Of a DNA stretch of 64,000 nucleotides, positions 49,326 to 59,350 are shown piece by piece. The notes below the pieces were generated by a model that was given only the letters and a program-made list of their open reading frames with translations, searched no databases and was not told where the DNA came from. How positions within the stretch are numbered: position 1 is the first letter of the stretch; every line of letters starts with the position of its first letter. A program made the position numbers and the translations under genes. Origin of the DNA: Candidatus Saccharimonadota bacterium (GTDB lineage: Bacteria; Patescibacteriota; Saccharimonadia; Saccharimonadales; Saccharimonadaceae); the NCBI GenBank assembly GCA_009785325.1, contig WQWN01000005.1, positions 1 to 64,000 on the forward strand. Direction: 5' to 3'.

Positions 49326-49347
49326 CCTCGCTAGTTTATTAACAAAA

Positions 49348-49554
49348 CTATTTCTTCTTCGAAACTGTCAAGAACCCGTTTCGTGGATTCTCGTTCACTA
49401 CGCGATCTGCTGGTAGGTCTGTTGGTGTACCTTTCGCGTTCTTCTCTACTTTCGCAAAGAAGAAGATCGTCTGTGGCTTGCCGCCACGTAGAGTCACCTC
49501 TTGCTTATGCAAGAAATATTTCACACCCTTGGAATTAGTATGACTGTAAGCCAT
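49348..49554 (-). CDS. Small basic conserved hypothetical protein
   Basis: 68 aa MAYSHTNSKGVKYFLHKQEVTLRGGKPQTIFFFAK..., own terminator. Confidence 0.65.
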   Translation of the reverse strand: MAYSHTNSKGVKYFLHKQEVTLRGGKPQTIFFFAKVEKNAKGTPTDLPADRVVNENPRNGFLTVSKKK

Positions 49555-49662
49555 GATATTTTGCTTCCTCCGTTAAATACCTTGTGACTCTAGGTTATCC
49601 CCTTATCGCAACCGTGTCAATAGCCTTTTTAACTAAAACCTCTCCTATTTCAGTATTTTTCC

Positions 49663-50301
49663 CTAGTCTTTTGCGTTCATCAACATGATTTTGAGACTAA
49701 TTATTACCACTATCCTCCACAGAATCACCACTGTCAAAAATATACAAAACAATATCACAAACCCCGTCAAGCTCGGTGTCCAAATTGGTGATATATAACT
49801 CAGTCGATATAGTTCTGTTCTCGGTAATTGCACTTCAGGCATCGCATAATCCAGCGCCGCAAAGTTCGACAATTCCCTCTCGATACAGTCAAAATACGGC
49901 TGCGAATACCCCCATCCAAACCTTTGTGCTAACGGATCACAAATATCCGCCACTAGTCGAAAAATATTTCCGTGCGGATTATCTATCGAAGTGTATTCAC
50001 GCGCCCTCTCCAACACCTCCCGGGCATCTCGTTCATACTGGTGTACCAAATGAAATTCCCCCGTATTTGCATTCATATGCGTCAAAACATACCGTCTTAG
50101 GGTCGCTAGATTTCTCTCTAGTAGCTCCCGATCTCCTGCTTCATCCGCATCCAGTACTGCCTGTCGCCTCTGTACCATTCCGATATGATCCAATCTCAAA
50201 AGCGTCGCCCCCACAAAACACATCAAAATCAAAATCACCACCAGTTGCCACGTCCTGAGTTTTTTTACTCGTTTAAGTTTCTGTCGAATTTTCTTCTTCA
50301 C
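49663..50301 (-). CDS. Membrane hypothetical protein (two TMs)
   Basis: 212 aa, N- and C-terminal hydrophobic segments. Confidence 0.6.
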   Translation of the reverse strand: MKKKIRQKLKRVKKLRTWQLVVILILMCFVGATLLRLDHIGMVQRRQAVLDADEAGDRELLERNLATLRRYVLTHMNANTGEFHLVHQYERDAREVLERAREYTSIDNPHGNIFRLVADICDPLAQRFGWGYSQPYFDCIERELSNFAALDYAMPEVQLPRTELYRLSYISPIWTPSLTGFVILFCIFLTVVILWRIVVIISLKIMLMNAKD

Positions 50302-50399
50302 GTCGCGCTAATCCACCCTCTCTTTCCTATATTTTACCACATCCAAAAAACAACTCCCTTACAAATCTATGCTACAATTACTTCCATTAAAGGAGGTTT

Positions 50400-51086
50400 A
50401 TGAGCAAAAATACTTGGATTATTCTATCTGTCATCTTATTACTTTTCGGTGGACTAGTTTGGTATCTCACCAGAAACAACACAGAAGTCGACCTTTCTGA
50501 CATTGATCACTACAACTTTATCTCTGGTATCGAACAAAATGGCGAAATCGCCGATCATATCCGTGGCAACCCAAACGCTCCCGTTGTGATTATTGAATAT
50601 AGTGACTTTCAATGTCCCGCCTGCGCCTCTGCCGCACCCCGCATTCGCGCTATCCTCGAACATTACGACTACGACCAAGTTGCCTTTATTGTCCGCAACT
50701 TTCCCCTCGCTAACATGTTCCCAAATTCCCGTGCCGCCGCTGCATCAGCCGAAGCCGCAGGACTCCAGGGACACTTCTGGGAGATGCGCGAACTCCTCTT
50801 CCGCAATCAACGCATCTGGTCTGGTGCTAGCGCACAAGATCGCGACGCTATTTTTGCTGGATATGCCGCCGAACTCGGCCTAGACACCGAGCGCTTCTCT
50901 GCTGACGTCCGCCTCTCTACTATCAACACCAAAATCAACTTCGACCAGTCCCTCGGCCGCGAAAAAGGTGTTTCAGGCACTCCTACTTTCTTTATCAACG
51001 GCACTCGTGTCGAACCAGCTGTCGCCGGCAGCGACGAGCGCTTCCGCGACCTCATCGACTCTCTCCTTCGCAGCGCCTCCGAATAG
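50400..51086 (+). CDS. DsbA-like thioredoxin-fold protein
   Basis: TM, VVIIEYSDFQCPACASAAPRI, GVSGTPTFFINGTRVEP. Confidence 0.9.
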   Translation: MSKNTWIILSVILLLFGGLVWYLTRNNTEVDLSDIDHYNFISGIEQNGEIADHIRGNPNAPVVIIEYSDFQCPACASAAPRIRAILEHYDYDQVAFIVRNFPLANMFPNSRAAAASAEAAGLQGHFWEMRELLFRNQRIWSGASAQDRDAIFAGYAAELGLDTERFSADVRLSTINTKINFDQSLGREKGVSGTPTFFINGTRVEPAVAGSDERFRDLIDSLLRSASE

Positions 51087-51100
51087 TCTCTAGGCTACAC

Positions 51101-51670
51101 CTACTCTCTCACAAAACATCCAATTACGTGGTCGTTCACCATTCCTGTCGCCTGCATGAACGCATAAATTATCGTCGAGCCGACGAACTTAAAGCCTCTC
51201 TTTTTCAAATCTCGACTAATCCGATCTGAAATCTCCGTCGTCACAGGAATATCCTCTAATTTCTCCCACCTATTCATAATCTGCTTCCCATCCACATAGC
51301 CCCAGATAAACTTACTGAAACTCCCATACTCTTCCTGGATCTCCATAAACAATTTCGCGTTCGTCGTCGCCGACCGAATCTTTAGCCGATTCCGAATTAT
51401 TCCTTCATTCACGACTAGCTCCGCAAACTTCTCCTCACCATATTGCGCCACTTTTTCCACATTAAACCCATCAAAAGCCTCCCTATACGCCTCCCGCTTC
51501 CTTAGTACTGTAATCCAGCTCAACCCTGCCTGCGCCCCTTCCAAAATCAACATCTCAAACAACCTCTGATCATCATATACTGGTCGTCCCCACTCCTCAT
51601 CATGATACTTTACGTATAGCTCATCATCTCCCGCCCATCCACATCTCTTTTTCTCTGTAATCTCACTCAT
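51101..51670 (-). CDS. tag: DNA-3-methyladenine glycosylase I
   Basis: RCGWAGDDELYVKYHDEEWGRPVYDDQRLFEMLILEGAQAGLSWITVLRKREAYREAFDGF. Confidence 0.95.
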   Translation of the reverse strand: MSEITEKKRCGWAGDDELYVKYHDEEWGRPVYDDQRLFEMLILEGAQAGLSWITVLRKREAYREAFDGFNVEKVAQYGEEKFAELVVNEGIIRNRLKIRSATTNAKLFMEIQEEYGSFSKFIWGYVDGKQIMNRWEKLEDIPVTTEISDRISRDLKKRGFKFVGSTIIYAFMQATGMVNDHVIGCFVRE

Positions 51671-51813
51671 AATCACAATTATACACCCAAACAAAAACAA
51701 GCCCACTTCTAGGCCTGTTTTCGCTAAAAACTCTTTTCGCATTCTCCGCCGATCATTTGAGTCACTTCAGATGCTATAGTCCATCACATCCACATGATCA
51801 GCTTCAACGAATA

Positions 51814-51906
51814 TTAAATTTCGATAAACTCCTGCCACTTAGCTGGCAGAATTTCCACTTTTATCTTCTGACGCCTCGCTGGTGCAACTTCAATAGAAAT
51901 TGACAT
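51814..51906 (-). CDS. Candidate 30-aa small protein
   Basis: ATG...TAA MSISIEVAPARRQKIKVEILPAKWQEFIEI with aacaggagccaaca upstream; below ORF-track cutoff. Confidence 0.35.
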   Translation of the reverse strand: MSISIEVAPARRQKIKVEILPAKWQEFIEI

Positions 51907-52113
51907 TGTTGGCTCCTGTTAAAATTCTGTCTTTACGTGAGAGGTGTCGACCTTAAAAAAATAAACCCCCACAAGAGACAAAACCAATACTACCAAACGC
52001 ACCCGAGTCACGTCAACAAAATACACACTTCTATCGTGCTTGTACTTCACATATTATCTCAAAAAACCGATAGAAACAACTACTCACGTCACGATTGTAT
52101 ATTTCACAACAAC

Positions 52114-52917
52114 CTAGAATGAAACAGACACCCAAAAGACAACAAAAATCACCAACGCCAACACTATTTTATACCACCCAAACATCTGCAAACTCCGCTT
52201 TTTCGTTAAATATTTCATCAACAAGCCAAGTACAATCACCCCACTCACAAAAGCCACCACATTCGACACCATCAACACCTCCCAGTTTTCATACATATAC
52301 ACCCGATTTTGACCGTCCACCACCATCCTCAACACCACTGCAATCATCACGGGTATCGCCGCCAAAAAACCATACTCCGCCGCCTCTCGGTTCCGCATCC
52401 CTGTTATTCGCCCTGCCACGATCGTCACCCCCGACCTCGACACTCCGGGTATTAGCGAAATCGCCTGCGCCGCCCCTACTAGTAGCGCCCTCTGCCAGCT
52501 TAACTCTTTCCCACTTTTCACTACCGACATTTTTGGTATCTTATCAATAAAAATCATCACCAACCCCACCACTACCAACATCACAATTACTACTCTCGCA
52601 CCTCCAAACAGCCCCTCATCAAACATCCTCGCACACAACCATCCCGCTACCAGCATCGGTAGTGATGTAATTACCAAATTTCTAGCTAGTCGCCAGTCCT
52701 TTCTCTTAAAAATATCTCCCAACACCTCCCAGAGTTTCGTCCGAAAATAAACCAACAGCGCCGCCAGCGTTCCGATATTTATAAACTGCAAAAAGAAACC
52801 ATCCCCTGCTCCCTGTAATACTTGTTGTACAATCAACAAATGCCCCGAACTACTCACGGGTATGAGTTCTGTCAAACCCTGAGTTAAACCTAAAACTACC
52901 GATTCTGCTATTGTCAT
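52114..52917 (-). CDS. uppP: Undecaprenyl-diphosphatase UppP/BacA
   Basis: GLTQGLTELIPVSSSGHLLI, GAAQAISLIPGVSRSGVTIVAG. Confidence 0.95.
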   Translation of the reverse strand: MTIAESVVLGLTQGLTELIPVSSSGHLLIVQQVLQGAGDGFFLQFINIGTLAALLVYFRTKLWEVLGDIFKRKDWRLARNLVITSLPMLVAGWLCARMFDEGLFGGARVVIVMLVVVGLVMIFIDKIPKMSVVKSGKELSWQRALLVGAAQAISLIPGVSRSGVTIVAGRITGMRNREAAEYGFLAAIPVMIAVVLRMVVDGQNRVYMYENWEVLMVSNVVAFVSGVIVLGLLMKYLTKKRSLQMFGWYKIVLALVIFVVFWVSVSF

Positions 52918-52981
52918 CCCCGTATTTTACCACATCAAAAAACAACTCACACCGTCATGTTAATCATCTGCCACGAGACAA

Positions 52982-53158
52982 TTACCTTAGTGTTACAGAA
53001 ACAACGTCTTTCATCATCACATCCATCCCACTTCCACCAACTGATTGCATCACGCTCAGCGCCAAAATAGCCAGAGATAACAATATCATCACCGACCACC
53101 GCATTTGCGCCAGCTGCGTATCAGCCAACACGACTTTTTCTACACTTTTCTTTCCCAT
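52982..53158 (-). CDS. 58-aa single-TM small protein (below ORF-track cutoff)
   Basis: MGKKSVEKVVLADTQLAQMRWSVMILLSLAILALSVMQSVGGSGMDVMMKDVVSVTLR. Confidence 0.5.
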   Translation of the reverse strand: MGKKSVEKVVLADTQLAQMRWSVMILLSLAILALSVMQSVGGSGMDVMMKDVVSVTLR

Positions 53159-53228
53159 TGGTTTTTCTTTTTAGTTTACCTTCCGCTCATCATACACACC
53201 CCCACTACTAATTGCAAGCCCTTAGAAG

Positions 53229-54152
53229 CTAAAGTTTCATCATTACAATCCCCACTACTACCAACACGGTCGCTATTAAGTGGATCAAAATCTGCCTCCT
53301 TTTCAATTTCTCTCGCCCAAATCGCGGTATTAAAAGCGTTAGTCCTATCCCTAGACCAAATGTCAAAACCATCTGCGCCGATTGGCTCGTCACCGTCACT
53401 AATGCAATCGGAGCCGCCAAAAGCGCCGCCCTAAACAACATCTCCGCCATACTATCAAACATCTCATTCATCAACACTACTCGCATCTTGTGACTTCGCT
53501 GTTCCACCAAAAATTCTCGCACCACCCGCATCCAGTCTCTCCTCACTAGCCCCAGCAATACAATCGTCCCAAGCACTCCTAGCAAAAACCACACATATGC
53601 ATCTTCGTAATATTCCACTCCTCGCCCAAACACTACAAAAATCACATCCCCCACAGCCCAGCCCAAACACGCTAATCCAATCAGTCCTCCCGTCTTTATC
53701 CCTAACTTAAATCCTCGCTTCGTCCGCGTTCCCGCAATCAAAATCATCGCCGCCACCAAAACCAAAACAAACGCTAGCCCCTGCAGTACCGAAATTCGCT
53801 CCCCTAATACTAAAACCCCCAACACCAGCGCCAACACTGGATAAGCCTGCATCAAAACCGTCGCCCCCGTCGTATCCTCCGTCTTCAACGCCTGATAATA
53901 TGGCAACTGCACCACTATATGAATCACTCCCGCCGCTAAAAGCCCAAAAGCCGCCATCCCCGCACCACCAAATATATCCAGCCCCCGCCAAGCCACCATC
54001 ACCCCTATACAAATAATCGCCGAAATCGCCCCAAACAAAACAAGTGGCGCAGGGTCGCGCTTCTTAAAATGTACATCCGTCAGATAATTATCCGTAAAAG
54101 CCGACAGCGTATACAAAATCGCCGACCCTATCGGTAATAGAATCCACCACAT
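53229..54152 (-). CDS. EamA/DMT family transporter
   Basis: About 10 TMs, VLMQAYPVLALVLGVLVLGERISVLQGLAFVLVLVAAMILI. Confidence 0.8.
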   Translation of the reverse strand: MWWILLPIGSAILYTLSAFTDNYLTDVHFKKRDPAPLVLFGAISAIICIGVMVAWRGLDIFGGAGMAAFGLLAAGVIHIVVQLPYYQALKTEDTTGATVLMQAYPVLALVLGVLVLGERISVLQGLAFVLVLVAAMILIAGTRTKRGFKLGIKTGGLIGLACLGWAVGDVIFVVFGRGVEYYEDAYVWFLLGVLGTIVLLGLVRRDWMRVVREFLVEQRSHKMRVVLMNEMFDSMAEMLFRAALLAAPIALVTVTSQSAQMVLTFGLGIGLTLLIPRFGREKLKRRQILIHLIATVLVVVGIVMMKL

Positions 54153-54201
54153 GCCCCAATTTTAACACACCAGCGCACAACTCCCTCTAGACATATAATC
54201 A

Positions 54202-54228
54202 AAAAGAGACTCTAAAAGAGCCTCTTTT
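54202..54228. terminator. Terminator after dnaK
   Basis: aaaagagactct-aaa-agagcctctttt. Confidence 0.7.
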
Positions 54229-54244
54229 CTTCAGCGAGTCTGGT

Positions 54245-56164
54245 CTAACTCACCACCTCACCTTCCACCGCCTCATCATCTTTCTTACTCTTCTTACTTT
54301 TACTTTTTTTCTTCCCACCAGCATCCTCAGTCTCTCCTTCATCGCCCTTAGCTGCTTCTTTTTGCTCCGCTTCGTACATCTTCGCCCCGATCGGCATGAT
54401 CACATCTGTCAACGCTTTCGCCGCCTTCTCCAGCTCTTCCTTATCTTCAGATGACTGTGCTTTTTTCGCTTCTTCCACCGCCGCCTTAATCACATCCTTG
54501 TCTTTGTCCGAGATCTTATCCTTGAACTCATCTGGCATTTTTTCCGCCTGATAAATCGCATTTTCTAACTTCCCCTTCGCCTCCACAGACTCACGCTTCT
54601 TTTTATCTTCCTCAGCGTGCATCTCTGCATCTTTCTGCGCTTTCTCGATATCCGCTTTGTCCATATTTCCTGACCCCTGAATCGTGATCGACTGCTCTTT
54701 ATTTGTCCCCTTGTCTTTAGCAGAAACATTCAAAATCCCATTCGCATCCAGATTAAACGTCACTTCAATTTGCGGCACGCCTCGTGGTGCCGGCGCAATT
54801 CCATCCAACACAAATGTCCCAAGCGACTTATTATCCGCCGACATCTCCCGCTCACCCTGAAGTACATGGATCTCTACTTGCGGCTGATTATCCGCATAAG
54901 TCGAAAAAACTTGACTCTTACTCGTCGGGATCGTCGTGTTTCGATCAATCATCGGTGTCCTCACACCACCTGCCGTTTCAATTCCCAGTGTCAGAGGCGT
55001 CACGTCCAGCAGTAGGATATCTTTCACATCCCCCGCAAGCACCCCACCTTGCACCGCAGCACCCACCGCCACGACCTCATCTGGATTCACGCCTTGCATC
55101 GGATCTTTCCCGAAAATCTTCTTCACCTTTTCCACCACCGCCGGCATCCTCGTCATCCCACCGACCAAAACCACCTCATTAATATCCGAAGTCTTTAATT
55201 TCGCATCCTTCAGCGCCTTCTGTACAGGCTCCTCCAGTCGATCAATCAAATCTCCGACCAGCTTCTCCAACTCTGTCCTCGTCAAATTCTTCTCAAAATG
55301 CTTCGGTCCATCCGCATCCGCGGTCAAAAACGGCAAGTTAATCTCCACCTGTGCCGCACTCGAGAGCTCTTTCTTCGCCTTCTCCGCCTCATCTTTCACT
55401 CGCTGCATCGCCGCCGCATCCTTGCGAATATCTACTCCCGACTCTTTTTTAAATTCATCACACAGATAGTTCACGATTACATTATCAAAATCTTCACCGC
55501 CGAGATGAGTATCACCGTTCGTCGACTTCACTTCAAACACCCCGTCCCCGATTTCCAAAACGCTCACATCAAACGTTCCACCACCGAGGTCAAATACCAC
55601 GATAGTCTCGTCTTTCTTTGAGTCCATTCCATATGCCATCGCCGCCGCAGTCGGCTCATTCACAATCCTTTTCACCTCTAGTCCAGCGATCTTCCCTGCA
55701 TCCTTTGTCGCCTGACGCTGCGAGTCATCAAAATACGCCGGCACAGTAATCACCGCATCCGTCACTTTTTCACCGAGAAAAGCTTCAGCATCCGCCTTGA
55801 TCTTCGACAAAATCATCGCCGAAATCTCTTCAGGCGTGTATTCCTTCCTATCCATCTCCACCGCCACACCGTTACCCTTCTTTACAATCCCAAACGGCAT
55901 AATTTCCTGATCTCGCTTCACCTCGTCATCACCAAACTTCCGCCCGATCAACCTCTTCACACCATAAATTGTATTCTTCGGATTCGTCACCCTCTGCCTT
56001 TGCGCTACTTTTCCGACCAGCCTTTCACCCTTTTTCGTCACCGCCACCACCGACGGCGTCGTCCGATCACCCTCCGCATTTATAATTACCTCTGGCTTCC
56101 CCGCCACCATATACGCAAACGCTGAGTTTGTCGTTCCCAGATCAATTCCGATAATTTTTCCCAT
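54245..56164 (-). CDS. dnaK: Chaperone DnaK (Hsp70)
   Basis: [54 protein letters not shown]. Confidence 0.98.
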   Translation of the reverse strand: MGKIIGIDLGTTNSAFAYMVAGKPEVIINAEGDRTTPSVVAVTKKGERLVGKVAQRQRVTNPKNTIYGVKRLIGRKFGDDEVKRDQEIMPFGIVKKGNGVAVEMDRKEYTPEEISAMILSKIKADAEAFLGEKVTDAVITVPAYFDDSQRQATKDAGKIAGLEVKRIVNEPTAAAMAYGMDSKKDETIVVFDLGGGTFDVSVLEIGDGVFEVKSTNGDTHLGGEDFDNVIVNYLCDEFKKESGVDIRKDAAAMQRVKDEAEKAKKELSSAAQVEINLPFLTADADGPKHFEKNLTRTELEKLVGDLIDRLEEPVQKALKDAKLKTSDINEVVLVGGMTRMPAVVEKVKKIFGKDPMQGVNPDEVVAVGAAVQGGVLAGDVKDILLLDVTPLTLGIETAGGVRTPMIDRNTTIPTSKSQVFSTYADNQPQVEIHVLQGEREMSADNKSLGTFVLDGIAPAPRGVPQIEVTFNLDANGILNVSAKDKGTNKEQSITIQGSGNMDKADIEKAQKDAEMHAEEDKKKRESVEAKGKLENAIYQAEKMPDEFKDKISDKDKDVIKAAVEEAKKAQSSEDKEELEKAAKALTDVIMPIGAKMYEAEQKEAAKGDEGETEDAGGKKKSKSKKSKKDDEAVEGEVVS

Positions 56165-56222
56165 TTTACTCTCCTTTTTCGTTATTTTTTGCCCTAAACA
56201 GGCATAATTTCTAATTCTATTC

Positions 56223-56248
56223 TAGCACTCATACTACATGACTGCCAA
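56223..56248. promoter_or_regulatory. Degenerate second CIRCE upstream of dnaK
   Basis: TAGCACTC-atactacat(N9)-GACTGCCAA. Confidence 0.6.
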
Positions 56249-56268
56249 TACCCTCAGTTTACACAAAG

Positions 56269-56295
56269 CTAGCACTCATGTCAATAGAGTGCCAA
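56269..56295. promoter_or_regulatory. CIRCE operator upstream of dnaK
   Basis: ctAGCACTC-atgtcaata(N9)-GAGTGCcaac. Confidence 0.85.
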
Positions 56296-56313
56296 CCACA
56301 AAATTCAAAAGCC

Positions 56314-57489
56314 CTACGAAGTCTGGTCCAACACCCGATTCGCCTGCCGCACCATCTGTCGCGCCTCGTCCGTCTTCACTACATATACCGTCGTCGCCGA
56401 CCCTTTCGCGCTCACCACCTCAGCACTCCCTTCATTCGCCACCTCATCCACTTCTACCCCCAAATACCCCAGCCCCTCCATCACCGCCGTCCGCACCACC
56501 ACACTTCTCTCCCCGATAGTCGCCGTAAACACGATCGCGTCTACCCCACCTATCACCGCTGCCATCTGCCCGATCGCTACCTTTATCTTCCGCACATACA
56601 TCCCAAAAGCCAGCTCCGCTCGCTCATCCCCAGCACTCTTCGCTTCAATCAACTCCCTCATATCATCCGTCGACCCACTCACTCCTAACATCCCAGCTGA
56701 TTTATTCAAATACTTCTCCAGTTCCTCATCGCTACCCAGGCCCAGCGCTCGCTTCACCGCCATCCCTGCTGCCACATCCATACTCCCCGCCCTCGTCGCC
56801 ATCATCACACCCTCCAGCGGCGAATATCCCATCGTATTCTCTACGCTCTTCCCATTCAACACTGCCGTCACACTACTCCCACTCCCCACATGACAAACAA
56901 TCAACTTCTCAGGCAAAACCCCACGTTCCTCCAAACTTTCCACCACACTCGCCACACTCAGCCCGTGATATCCAAACCTCTTAATCTCAAATTCATCCGC
57001 TAGCTCTTTATCAATAGCATAGTAATTCGCCGCATCTGGCTTCCCAGCATGAAACGCCGAATCACTCACACTCACCACCTTCGACTTTTTAAACGCCGCC
57101 GCCAGATATTCAATTTCCCGAGCCATATTTGGCGCATGTAGCGGCGCCCGCTCTTTCGCCACCTCCAGCCTCTCCACATACTCCGCATCCACAATATGAT
57201 CTTTCGCAAAATACCCCCCCGGCGCCACCATCCTCACCACCACCGCATCTGGCTCTTCGCCTTCCTTCAAAACTCCCTCAGCCACCAAAACATCATGTAA
57301 AATCCCCACCACCTCTCCCAGCTCCTTCACTCCCACCTCCACACTCTTCCCATTTAGCCCACAAACAATCTCCCCATCCTCAAACTCAAAATGCAACGAC
57401 GCCACCACCTCTTCCCCGCGATAAATCGCATACTTCCTACTCGAACTCCCCGGATTCGCCACAATTACCAACCTATCAGACATTCTCAT
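56314..57489 (-). CDS. ackA: Acetate kinase
   Basis: VIVANPGSSSRKYAIYRGE, GYHGLSVASV, ICHVGSGSSV-like LIVCHVGSGSSVTAVLNGKS, DTTMGYSPLEGVMMATRAG-like region. Confidence 0.92.
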   Translation of the reverse strand: MRMSDRLVIVANPGSSSRKYAIYRGEEVVASLHFEFEDGEIVCGLNGKSVEVGVKELGEVVGILHDVLVAEGVLKEGEEPDAVVVRMVAPGGYFAKDHIVDAEYVERLEVAKERAPLHAPNMAREIEYLAAAFKKSKVVSVSDSAFHAGKPDAANYYAIDKELADEFEIKRFGYHGLSVASVVESLEERGVLPEKLIVCHVGSGSSVTAVLNGKSVENTMGYSPLEGVMMATRAGSMDVAAGMAVKRALGLGSDEELEKYLNKSAGMLGVSGSTDDMRELIEAKSAGDERAELAFGMYVRKIKVAIGQMAAVIGGVDAIVFTATIGERSVVVRTAVMEGLGYLGVEVDEVANEGSAEVVSAKGSATTVYVVKTDEARQMVRQANRVLDQTS

Positions 57490-57528
57490 CTCCTTTTCTT
57501 TTACCCAATTCTACCACACCTACCTCTA

Positions 57529-57556
57529 TTGACTACCCCCCCCGACATGCTAATGT
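57529..57556 (+). promoter_or_regulatory. Promoter of RCC1 gene with C8 tract in the spacer
   Basis: TTGACT - 16 nt containing C8 - TAATGT. Confidence 0.55.
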
Positions 57557-57618
57557 TTATATATAAAGATTGTGCAAGTATAATTTTTAAGTTCATATCA
57601 ATAAGGGGGTTCGGTGCG

Positions 57619-59199
57619 ATGAAAATATTAAAACATTATTTAATCAGACTATCATCTTTTACTGCAATAGCAGTGATGGTAGTTTTTTCAATACAAACGA
57701 TCATACTTAATATGATTAATCCTACAGAGACCGCTACAGCACTCTCGATCACATCGATTACTCCAAACATTGGATCAATAGACGGTGGAGAATTAGTCAC
57801 TATTACTGGGGACTTTGGGATACCTACTGATGTTCCGCTGAACATTGTGGAGATATCGGCTGGGACTAATCACACACTTGCCCTAGATAGTAATGGTCAG
57901 ATTTGGGCTTGGGGAGCTAATGGTAATGGTCAACTAGGTAACGGCACTAATACGGCCAGTAGCGTTCCAGTTGAAGTAGATATGACCGGGGTACTTTATA
58001 GTAGAGATATTATACAAATAGTGGGCGGTGCTCCACATACACTCGCCCTAGATAGCGAGGGACAGATTTTTGCATGGGGACTCAACACCTCGGGTCAGCT
58101 CGGTGATGGCACAAACACCAATAGTAACATCCCAGTCGCAGTAGACATAACCGGAGCGCTTGCTGGGAGGAGGGTCGTACAGATAGCGGCCAGCCACCAT
58201 GCTTCCCTCGCCCTGGATAGTGAGGGTCGAGTTTTCTCTTTTGGAGGAAACTGGAGTGGTCAGCTCGGTGATGACACAAACATAAATAGCAATATTCCAG
58301 TTGAAGTAGATATGACCGGGGTACTAGCTGGAAGGAGGGTCGTACAGATAGCAAGTGGGAATGAGCACTATCTCGCCCTAGATAGCGAGGGACAGATTTT
58401 TGCATGGGGACTCAACACCTCGGGTCAGCTAGGTAATGGTACTTTTACTAACAGTAGCGTTCCAGTTGAAGTAGATATGACCGGGGTACTAGCTGGGCGA
58501 GATATTGTGCAAATCTCAACCAGTACCAGTCACTCTCTCGCTCTAGATAGCGAAGGTAGGATCTTTACATGGGGGAATGGCGGGAGTGGTCAACTAGGTA
58601 ACGGCACTAATACGGCCAGTAGCGTTCCAGTTGAAGTAGATATGACCGGGGTACTAGCTGGAAGGAGGGTCGTACAGATAGCGGCCGGGGGCGATCACAC
58701 ACTTGCCTTAGATAGTAGTGGTCAGATTTGGACTTGGGGGGGGAATGCTAACGGACAGCTCGGTGACGGCACTAATACAGCCAGCAACGTTCCAGTTGAA
58801 GTAGATATGACTGGTGTACTTGCTGGACGAGATATTGTGCAAATGACGACTGGGAATAGCTACTCTCTCGCCCTAGACAGTGAAGGTAGAGTTTTCGCAT
58901 GGGGAGCTGGAGGAGCATTCGGTAATGGAACAAATACAGGGAGTAACGTTCCAATAGCTATTACCAACTTCGGACAAGGTTTAATAGATTCACTTGATCT
59001 TTCTGTAACTATGGGTGGTAGTCCTTGTACTAATGTAAGAGTAGTTAATCCAACTACAATAACCTGTATCACTCCAGCACATCCGGCAGGAGTAGTGGAT
59101 GTTACTGTACGTACCCTACACGGATCAGTCACTCTATACCAGTCATACACCTTCATAGACTTACCAGACGTGCCGAATACGGGACATGAGAGATTGTAG
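57619..59199 (+). CDS. RCC1-repeat secreted surface protein with IPT/TIG-like segments
   Basis: SITPNIGSIDGGELVTITGDFG, repeats HTLALDSNGQIWAWGANGNGQLGNGTNTASSVPVEVDMTGVLAGR, ends DVPNTGHERL. Confidence 0.88.
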   Translation: MKILKHYLIRLSSFTAIAVMVVFSIQTIILNMINPTETATALSITSITPNIGSIDGGELVTITGDFGIPTDVPLNIVEISAGTNHTLALDSNGQIWAWGANGNGQLGNGTNTASSVPVEVDMTGVLYSRDIIQIVGGAPHTLALDSEGQIFAWGLNTSGQLGDGTNTNSNIPVAVDITGALAGRRVVQIAASHHASLALDSEGRVFSFGGNWSGQLGDDTNINSNIPVEVDMTGVLAGRRVVQIASGNEHYLALDSEGQIFAWGLNTSGQLGNGTFTNSSVPVEVDMTGVLAGRDIVQISTSTSHSLALDSEGRIFTWGNGGSGQLGNGTNTASSVPVEVDMTGVLAGRRVVQIAAGGDHTLALDSSGQIWTWGGNANGQLGDGTNTASNVPVEVDMTGVLAGRDIVQMTTGNSYSLALDSEGRVFAWGAGGAFGNGTNTGSNVPIAITNFGQGLIDSLDLSVTMGGSPCTNVRVVNPTTITCITPAHPAGVVDVTVRTLHGSVTLYQSYTFIDLPDVPNTGHERL

Positions 59200-59350
59200 A
59201 AGACAATTCCTGCGATGAAAAGTGGACTGCCGAACTAGCCACGCCGAAATACACTATTCGCACGTCCAGTTGAGTCTATAAGTGGCTGAACCCTATAAGA
59301 AAACCTAGTACCTTCAGAGACATCATCGCAACAATCGTCAATAATCGTCG

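Noticed and set aside
54770-55621. Plus-strand ORFs within dnaK (81-177 aa)
   Set aside because: Antisense shadows of a highly conserved minus-strand gene
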